Assembly: GCA_023264315.1 (NCBI GenBank)
Contig: JALQST010000072.1
Span: forward strand, 1 to 10,727
DNA: 10,727 bases
Direction: 5' to 3'
Origin: Nodosilinea sp. BSH.14
GTDB taxonomy: Bacteria; Cyanobacteriota; Cyanobacteriia; Phormidesmidales; Phormidesmidaceae
Of the stretch, positions 5,989 through 10,727 are shown piece by piece; the stretch's first letter is position 1; each line of letters starts with the position of its first letter. The notes below the pieces were generated by a model. That model was given only the letters and a program-made list of their open reading frames with translations, was not told the DNA's origin and ran no database searches. Made by a program: the position numbers and the translations under genes.

Positions 5989-6681
5989 ATGACCAAGATT
6001 CTAGTGATCGAAGATGAGAAAGGGGTTCAGGATAACGTTATTGATATCCTCCAGCTTGAAGGCTTTCAGGTGATTTTTGCAGACAATGGCCTGCTGGGGG
6101 TGTTGATGGCGCGGGCGGAACATCCTGACTTGATTATTTGCGACATTATGATGCCGGAACTGGACGGCTATGGCGTGCTGGAACAACTGCGCCAGGAACC
6201 GGACACCTCCACCATTCCCTTTATCTTTTTGACCGCCAAGGCTGACAACGTTGATCTGCGGCAGGGCATGGAATCGGGCGCGGATGACTACCTCACCAAG
6301 CCCTTCACCCCTCAGGAGTTGCGGCGGGCGGTGGCGGTGCGCCTCGAAAAACAGGCGGCCATGCTGGAAAAATATCACCACGAGCGGGAACGGGCACAGC
6401 GGTATCAGCGGGAGTCCCAGGAGCGGCAGAATATTATTGATACCCAGGAAGACTTTCTGCGCAAGGTGATTGTGGATTTCCGCGATCCGCTCTCCAACAT
6501 CAACATCGCCATCCAGCTATTGGCCAATAGCCAAGATGAGGAGGTGCGCAATCGCTATCTGAAGATTCTGCGGGAGGAGTGCGCTAAGGAAATCTTGATG
6601 TTGAACCAAATGGCCCAGCTTCAGGATTTGATGTCCCCTCAAAACCTGAAACTCCTAAACCAGTTTAAACTGATTCAGTGA
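5989..6681 (+). CDS. response regulator with C-terminal HisKA-like segment lacking His
   Basis: The 230-aa cytoplasmic protein has a complete REC domain (1-122): acidic pocket EDE (8-10), phospho-acceptor D52 in DLIICDIMMPELDG, T82 and K104 (DDYLTKPF). Residues 120-155 are charged, probably coiled coil. Residues 153-215 (QEDFLRKVIVDFRDPLSNINIA...) align by eye with the HisKA helical hairpin of cyanobacterial kinases, where the pattern is VSHELRTPLTNI. The His position is Val162 and no HATPase domain follows, so it cannot be a kinase. The segment may dimerise or dock to a true kinase. There is no DNA-binding output domain. The start at 5989 is chosen because REC domains begin with MxKILVIED; GTGAGG lies just upstream. 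The REC domain is about 66% identical (hand count, 79 of 120) to that of the gene at 7077. Confidence 0.85.
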   Translation: MTKILVIEDEKGVQDNVIDILQLEGFQVIFADNGLLGVLMARAEHPDLIICDIMMPELDGYGVLEQLRQEPDTSTIPFIFLTAKADNVDLRQGMESGADDYLTKPFTPQELRRAVAVRLEKQAAMLEKYHHERERAQRYQRESQERQNIIDTQEDFLRKVIVDFRDPLSNINIAIQLLANSQDEEVRNRYLKILREECAKEILMLNQMAQLQDLMSPQNLKLLNQFKLIQ

Positions 6682-6753
6682 TGGCTAAGGCCGGAATAGT
6701 GCTGGATTGGTTCCTTTGTCGCGCTGCCCTGACAACGCTATGATCACCTCCCC

Positions 6754-7080
6754 ATGACCACCATCTTGATCATCGAAGACGAAGCCTTTAGCCGGGAGAA
6801 CCTAGAGGATATTCTGGCCCTAGAGGTGTACTACCAGCCCCAGTTTGATATCCAAACGGGCCAACTGGTGGGGGCTGAATCCCTCATGCGGTGGCAGCAT
6901 CCCAGCCGAGGCTTCGTTTCCCCTGCTCACGTTATCCCCATCGCCGAAACCCTGGGGCTGATTGTCCCCATGGGAGAGTGGATTCTGTGCACCGCCTGCC
7001 AGCAAGTGCAGCGGTGGCCGCAGTATCCGGCTTTGCCGTTTCAGCCTCACTTCAGGAAGGATGAAGGACAGTTGCCGTGA
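6754..7080 (+). CDS. truncated REC/EAL chimera, probably a remnant
   Basis: The 108-aa ORF joins the first 24 residues of a REC domain (MTTILIIEDEAFSRENLEDILALE) directly to the start of an EAL cyclic-di-GMP phosphodiesterase domain (VYYQPQFDIQTGQLVGAESLMRWQHP...). The join is at about base 6826. The signature EAL tripeptide is ESL (42-44), and the domain stops after about 75 residues, before most of its catalytic metal ligands; from about residue 98 the sequence no longer fits EAL. Most of REC, any linker and most of EAL are missing, so the protein should neither be phosphorylated nor cleave c-di-GMP. No good Shine-Dalgarno precedes the ATG. The likely origin is internal deletion in a REC-EAL gene. 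Its stop overlaps the next start (GTGA), so it may persist as a translational leader for the kinase gene. Confidence 0.65.
   Translation: MTTILIIEDEAFSRENLEDILALEVYYQPQFDIQTGQLVGAESLMRWQHPSRGFVSPAHVIPIAETLGLIVPMGEWILCTACQQVQRWPQYPALPFQPHFRKDEGQLP
7063..7068 (+). promoter_or_regulatory. Shine-Dalgarno site for the GTG start at 7077
   Basis: GAAGGA ends eight bases before GTG 7077. It supports the GTG start and independent initiation as well as coupling to the upstream ORF. Confidence 0.55.
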
Positions 7081-8228
7081 AAAAGATTTTAGTCATCGAA
7101 GATGATCTCCGTGTTCAAGATAATATCTACGACATTTTGAGTCTGGAGGATTTCTATACCATTACCGCCTCCGATGGGGTGGAGGGGCTGATGCTGGCCC
7201 GGGAAGAACAGCCCGATTTGATCATCTGCGATATCATGATGCCCCGCATGGACGGCTACGAAGTTCTCACGGCGTTGCGGGCTGATGAAGACACGAGCGC
7301 CATTCCCTTTCTCTTTTTGACCGCTAAGGCGGATCGGGAGGATCTGCGCCACGGCATGGCCCTCGGCGCGGATGACTATCTCACCAAGCCCTTCACCCCC
7401 CACGAACTGCGGCAGGCCATCACCGCCCGCCTCGCCCGCCAGGAAAAACAGCAGCAGCAAACCCAGCGCCAGGTGGATCAACTGCGAGACAGCATTTCCT
7501 ACGCCCTGCCCTACGAACTCAATACTCCCCTAGTGGGCATCATCAATGGGGCACACCTGCTGTGCACCAGCTATGCCTCCATGGATTCGGCGGAAATTGA
7601 AGAACTGCTCGGGGATATCGAAACCTCTGGCAATAAGCTCTATGCCCTGATCCAGAACTTTATCACCTACGCCGATTTGGAACTGGCCATTGCCAATCCC
7701 GAAACCGCCGATAAGATCCGGGCCAGAACCGAGCCCTGTTTCACCGCCCCGGTGATTACTGCCGCCGCCCTCCAAACCGCAAAAGCCGTCGGTCGCGAAG
7801 CCGATCTTCAGATCGAACTCCAGGATGGATCAGTCCCGATTTCCGACTGGCGGCTGACAAAGGCCGTGCAGGAGGTGGTGGATAACGCCTTCAAGTTTTC
7901 CCCAGCGGGCAACCCCGTGAAGGTCATCAGCCACATCAAGGACAACTATCTCCACATCTTCGTGATTGATCAAGGCTGCGGCATGGACGCCGAGCAAATT
8001 AGCGCTATCGGAGCCTACATGCAGTTCCAGCGTCGCCTCTACGAACGTCCCGGCCATGGTCTCGGGCTGGCCATCGCCAAGCTCACCACGGCGCTCTATG
8101 GCGGTGAAATCAACATTGAAAGCTTTATCGGCCAACAAACCACCGTTCGCCTCACCCTGCCCCTGGCCACGGAAACAATCCATCGCGACGAGGATATAGC
8201 AGATTTCGTTGAGATGAGGTACGCCTAG
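7077..8228 (+). CDS. REC-HisKA-HATPase hybrid with Tyr at the phospho-acceptor His position
   Basis: The 383-aa soluble protein has no membrane segment. It has an N-terminal REC domain (1-120; D9/D10, phospho-acceptor D52, T82, K104), a Gln-rich linker (122-135), a HisKA-type segment (136-205) and a HATPase_c domain (255-365). The HATPase has an N-box (EVVDNAFKFS, 266-275), a G1 box (DQGCGMD, 298-304) and a G2 box (GHGLGLAI, 326-333), so ATP binding looks intact. In the H-box, the usual LPHELxTPL reads LPYELNTPL: residue 146 is Tyr (codon TAC at 7512-7514), one base from His. Autophosphorylation on His is therefore not expected. The start is GTG, overlapping the stop of the upstream ORF by four bases. 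The last 11 codons come from the inverted-repeat element beginning at 8193. It could be a pseudokinase that binds a partner regulator, or a recently inactivated kinase. Confidence 0.85.
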   Translation: MKKILVIEDDLRVQDNIYDILSLEDFYTITASDGVEGLMLAREEQPDLIICDIMMPRMDGYEVLTALRADEDTSAIPFLFLTAKADREDLRHGMALGADDYLTKPFTPHELRQAITARLARQEKQQQQTQRQVDQLRDSISYALPYELNTPLVGIINGAHLLCTSYASMDSAEIEELLGDIETSGNKLYALIQNFITYADLELAIANPETADKIRARTEPCFTAPVITAAALQTAKAVGREADLQIELQDGSVPISDWRLTKAVQEVVDNAFKFSPAGNPVKVISHIKDNYLHIFVIDQGCGMDAEQISAIGAYMQFQRRLYERPGHGLGLAIAKLTTALYGGEINIESFIGQQTTVRLTLPLATETIHRDEDIADFVEMRYA

Positions 8229-8303
8229 GAGGGCCGCAAAGCTTTATATAACAAGGCTTGCATCGTCTACAGGTACTCTCATCATAGTGAATTCCGCTAT
8301 ACC
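8193..8303. repeat. 111-bp MITE-like inverted-repeat element
   Basis: The left arm 8193-8222 starts GATATAGCAGATTTC. The right arm 8273-8303, read in reverse complement, starts GGTATAGCGGAATTC. The arms share about three quarters of their bases over 30 positions, ending in GATGAG(A)GTAC on both sides. The 50-bp centre has its own hairpin (GCAAAGCTT 8236-8244 / AAGGCTTGC 8253-8261). Size, imperfect terminal repeats and lack of coding fit a non-autonomous element. It covers the 3' end of the kinase gene and most of the gap to the convergent PBP2 gene, where its hairpins may also serve as a terminator. No target duplication is evident. Confidence 0.6.
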
Positions 8304-8353
8304 TTCAGCTAATTCTCAAGCCCCCAGTGAGACCGGGCCAAGGCCAACGGAGG

Positions 8354-10231
8354 CTAGGGCTGGGCGGGGGCTTCCTGTTCGTAGCCGAAGTAGGCTTCTA
8401 GCACCTGAAGCACCATGGGAGCGGTCACCTTGCCGCCGCCACCGCCGGAGTGTTCCGCAAAGGCCACGACGACAACCTCAGGGTTGTCCAAGGGGGCGTA
8501 GGCTCCAAACCAGGCATGGGATAACCCTGGATCCGCCTCGGCGGTGCCCGTTTTCCCGGCAAAGGGGGGAATATGGGACACATTCAGAGCTTTGGCAGTA
8601 CCGCTGGTAATCACCTGGCGCAGGCCGCGATGTAGGATATCCAGGGTGACATCACTGAGGTTGAGGGATTCGCGCCAGATACGGGCGTCTTCATTGTCCT
8701 TCAACAGGTGGGGCTGCACGAGATAGCCACCGTTGGCGGGGGCGGCGAACATCACGGCAACCTGGAGCGGGGTCGCTGTTAGGTAGCCCTGCCCAATGGA
8801 CATGTTAATGGCGTCGCCAATCACCCAGGATGTCCCCAGAACGTCCTGTTTCCAGGCATCATCGGGCACAATGCCAGCACTTTCCTCGTCGGCCAGTTCA
8901 ATGCCGGTTTTGCGCCCAAAGCCAAAGCGGCGGGTCATTTCAATCAGCGGCGGGCCACCCATGCGGCGAGCTGTTTGGTAGAAGAAGGTGTCGCTACTCC
9001 ATGCCATGGCCCCCGTGAAGCCCAGGGGGCCAAACCCGGCCCGGTTCCATTCCCCAAAGCGCACCCCCCCCACTTGCAGGTAGGGATAGGTGGGCAACAC
9101 CGTATCGGGGGAATAGTCACCGGATTCTAACGCCGCCGCCGTGGTGACAATTTTGAAGGTGCTGGCGGGGGGAAAGGCTCGTAGGGATCGGTTGAGGAAG
9201 GGATGATTGGCGCTCTGAAGCTGCGCCCACTGGGCATGACTGATGGGGCCGGTGAAAATGTTGGGGTCGTAGGTGGGCCAACTGGCCATGGCCAAAATTG
9301 CCCCATTATTGGGATCCATAGCGACAATGGCTCCCCGGCGATTGCCCAGGGCCGCCTCAGCGGCCCGTTGCAGGTCGCTATCTAGGGTTAACTGGACATC
9401 TTGGCCCGACACCGAGGGCTTATCGCCCAGAATTTGAATAATCCGTCCGGCGCTGTCCACCTCCACCTGCTGGCCGCCCCACTGCCCTCGCAGAGCCGAT
9501 TCAAAGGCGGATTCCACCCCCGCCTGCCCCACCACATCGCCCATGCGGTAGCCCTGAGTCCGGCGCTCGGCGAGTTGGGTATCGGTGAGTTCCCCGGTGT
9601 AGCCCAGGACATGGGCCGCGAGGTCGCCATTAGGATAGTTGCGCACGGCCTCGGCCTCTAGGCGCACCCCCGGCATATCGTTGAGGTATTCTGACAGAGC
9701 GGTGGCCTGGGCCTGACTGAGCCCCTGGGCAATGGTGATGGACTCGATGGAGAAATAGCCCGCCTGTTCTACCCGGCGCTGGATGTCCGCCGCTGGCATG
9801 CTCAAGACCGTGGCGAGCCGTTCAATTACCGCTGGCCATTCTTCCTCCGGTAGGGCAATGGGCCAAAGCGACACGGTGTGGGACAGCCGACTGCCCGCCA
9901 GGATTTTGCCGTTGCGGTCGGTAATGGTGCCTCGGGCAGGTCGCTTGGGCACCAGTCGAATCCGGTTGCTGTCGGCTCGCTGGCGGTTGCGCTCGCCGTT
10001 GACCACCTGAAGTTGGAACAGGCGTAGACCAAAGGCCCCCAAAATCAAAACGAACAGCAGCAACAAAACCACCGCCTGAAAACGACGACCAACGGTGCGC
10101 TCGCCCCGGAGAGACCCTACCACGGAGGGTAGCTTGGGGGGCAACGGTTGAAGAAGAGCCATGGAATACCCGCTGCGATTGCCTGACATGGGCAGCCAAC
10201 GATCCAGCCGACCATGGTTACAGAAAGTCAT
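8354..10231 (-). CDS. mrdA: penicillin-binding protein 2 (class B transpeptidase)
   Basis: The 625-aa product is a monofunctional peptidoglycan DD-transpeptidase of the elongation machinery, anchored in the inner membrane with its catalytic domain in the periplasm. One membrane segment lies at about 51-70 (AVVLLLLFVLILGAFGLRLF). The PBP dimerisation domain spans about 90-265 (RPARGTITDRNGKILA, VVGQAGVESAFE). The transpeptidase domain has SxxK at S357-TFK (PPASTFK), the second motif SSD (412-414; Ser-x-Asp is usual in PBP2) and KTG at 560-562 (AGKTGTAE). DAINMSIGQGYLTATPLQ (473-490) is also typical. The start at 10231 is supported by an ATGA overlap with the stop of the upstream frame (TGA 10230-10228), suggesting coupling. 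In-frame ATGs at 10189 and 10162 are alternatives, and the last would give a more usual short cytoplasmic tail. It is convergent with the REC cluster. Confidence 0.93.
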   Translation of the reverse strand: MTFCNHGRLDRWLPMSGNRSGYSMALLQPLPPKLPSVVGSLRGERTVGRRFQAVVLLLLFVLILGAFGLRLFQLQVVNGERNRQRADSNRIRLVPKRPARGTITDRNGKILAGSRLSHTVSLWPIALPEEEWPAVIERLATVLSMPAADIQRRVEQAGYFSIESITIAQGLSQAQATALSEYLNDMPGVRLEAEAVRNYPNGDLAAHVLGYTGELTDTQLAERRTQGYRMGDVVGQAGVESAFESALRGQWGGQQVEVDSAGRIIQILGDKPSVSGQDVQLTLDSDLQRAAEAALGNRRGAIVAMDPNNGAILAMASWPTYDPNIFTGPISHAQWAQLQSANHPFLNRSLRAFPPASTFKIVTTAAALESGDYSPDTVLPTYPYLQVGGVRFGEWNRAGFGPLGFTGAMAWSSDTFFYQTARRMGGPPLIEMTRRFGFGRKTGIELADEESAGIVPDDAWKQDVLGTSWVIGDAINMSIGQGYLTATPLQVAVMFAAPANGGYLVQPHLLKDNEDARIWRESLNLSDVTLDILHRGLRQVITSGTAKALNVSHIPPFAGKTGTAEADPGLSHAWFGAYAPLDNPEVVVVAFAEHSGGGGGKVTAPMVLQVLEAYFGYEQEAPAQP

Positions 10232-10494
10232 AATAGCACTCGGCTAGGGTTTACCTGGCTGGCCCAGTGGCCATAGAGACCGGCGTAGAGGGATCCGGTG
10301 TAGATCACCGCTAGGCCCTGGGACGGATCGAATCCATCGCCGGGGGAAGGGGCCGCGCTGGACTGGGGAGTGGATGAATGGGGTGGGGCGTCCGGATTGG
10401 TGTTGGGGGCACAGCCATGGGGGGATTCAGGGACGGAGGGGGCACCACCCCGGGGGGAGGGGCGGTGAACACCGGGGCCAACGGAGGGCTGATC
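10228..10494 (-). pseudogene. C-terminal part of the gene upstream of PBP2, frame-disrupted
   Basis: This frame is open for 88 residues after an in-frame stop at 10497-10495. It contains a Pro/Ser/Thr/Asn-rich linker (for example NTNPDAPPHSSTPQSSAAP) followed by a well-composed end with GLAVIYTGSLYAGLYGHW and the stop overlapping the PBP2 ATG. The ATGA overlap and natural end argue that it is the true C-terminus of the upstream gene. It has no start codon of its own with a ribosome binding site, and it is not in frame with the helical-repeat segment at 10508-10727. The protein family is not identified. Confidence 0.4.
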
Positions 10495-10507
10495 CTAGGG
10501 GAAGTTA

Positions 10508-10727
10508 TCAGGGGTGGGGGTGGCATCGGGGCCAATTCAGTGGGTAGGGGCACGTTATACAAATCCAGTCCTGGGCCTCTTGGCGGAGGGCACGATTGGC
10601 ACCGATGCGACGGGCGCTGTGCCGCAGTCCATCGGGGGTGTTGGCCTGGGCCAGACGGTGGGCCTGGTTCAGGTAGGGGGCATCCTCCAACTGCGCCAGG
10701 GATAGCCGCCAATGGGCCATCAGGGTT
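10508..10727 (-). pseudogene. partial helical-repeat protein, cut by window edge and frameshifted
   Basis: This frame is open from the window edge through ...HWRLSLAQLEDAPYLNQA and RLAQANTPDGL to RRIGANRALRQEAQDWI. The pattern W-x(n)-ED-P-L-x-x-A-x-x-LA...I-x-x-x-R-A-L-x-x-EAQ-x-x-I resembles about 50-residue helical repeats of cyanobacterial proteins often annotated as chromosome-segregation-like or of unknown function. After DWI (about 10562) it runs into an unlikely CITCPYPLNWPRCHPHP and stops at 10508. The expected Pro-rich linker continues in the other two frames. The ATG at 10720 need not be the start, since the frame is open beyond it. The function is unknown, and the interruption could be a sequence error. 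Confidence 0.45.

Noticed and set aside
10311..10712. Pro-rich 133-codon minus-strand ORF.
   Set aside because: Its first half is out of frame with the helical-repeat segment and its end is out of frame with the natural C-terminus. It is most likely just one reading of a Pro/Ser-coding linker.

Overview
The window reads as chromosomal DNA of a filamentous, GC-rich cyanobacterium, probably of the Leptolyngbya/Nodosilinea/Phormidium type. The main pointers are a HetZ homologue (a family known mainly from filamentous cyanobacteria), a cyanobacterial-style stand-alone REC/histidine-kinase cluster and a cyanobacterial class B penicillin-binding protein 2. The species cannot be fixed from sequence alone. 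I saw no copy of the HIP1 octamer GCGATCGC that marks many cyanobacterial genomes.

Layout. Positions 1-655 are relatively AT-rich: a possible 3' end of an unidentified gene (stop at 63-65), a small 36-codon ORF with a good Shine-Dalgarno site (152-262), two hairpins and otherwise nothing I can assign. Phosphate acetyltransferase (pta, 656-2785, +) follows. Next is a transposon scar: an IS630-family element with a broken DD34E transposase (2911-3820), abutting an IS5-family transposase remnant (3821-4010). hetZ (4069-5310, -) is transcribed divergently from a signalling cluster on the + strand. The roughly 680-bp divergent spacer holds a 91-bp perfect-hairpin element and two further inverted repeats.

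The signalling cluster has three members. The first is a 230-aa response regulator with a C-terminal HisKA-like segment lacking the histidine (5989-6681). The second is a 108-aa REC/EAL deletion chimera (6754-7080). The third is a REC-HisKA-HATPase protein whose phospho-acceptor His position is Tyr (7077-8228), overlapping the chimera by GTGA. The two intact REC domains are about two-thirds identical, which points to tandem duplication followed by deletion. A 111-bp MITE-like inverted repeat (8193-8303) supplies the last 11 codons of the kinase gene.

On the - strand, penicillin-binding protein 2 (8354-10231) overlaps by ATGA the stop codon of an upstream reading frame that runs off the window. 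That upstream gene shows helical-repeat-like sequence and a Pro/Ser-rich tail, but its frame is interrupted, so it is a pseudogene, a fast-evolving gene or a site of sequencing error.

How the genes relate. pta (acetyl-CoA/acetyl phosphate), hetZ (developmental/patterning regulator) and PBP2 (lateral wall synthesis) are unrelated housekeeping or regulatory genes. The REC cluster looks like a local signalling module in which both HisKA-like segments have lost the phosphorylatable histidine. No CRISPR array, tRNA or rRNA is visible.
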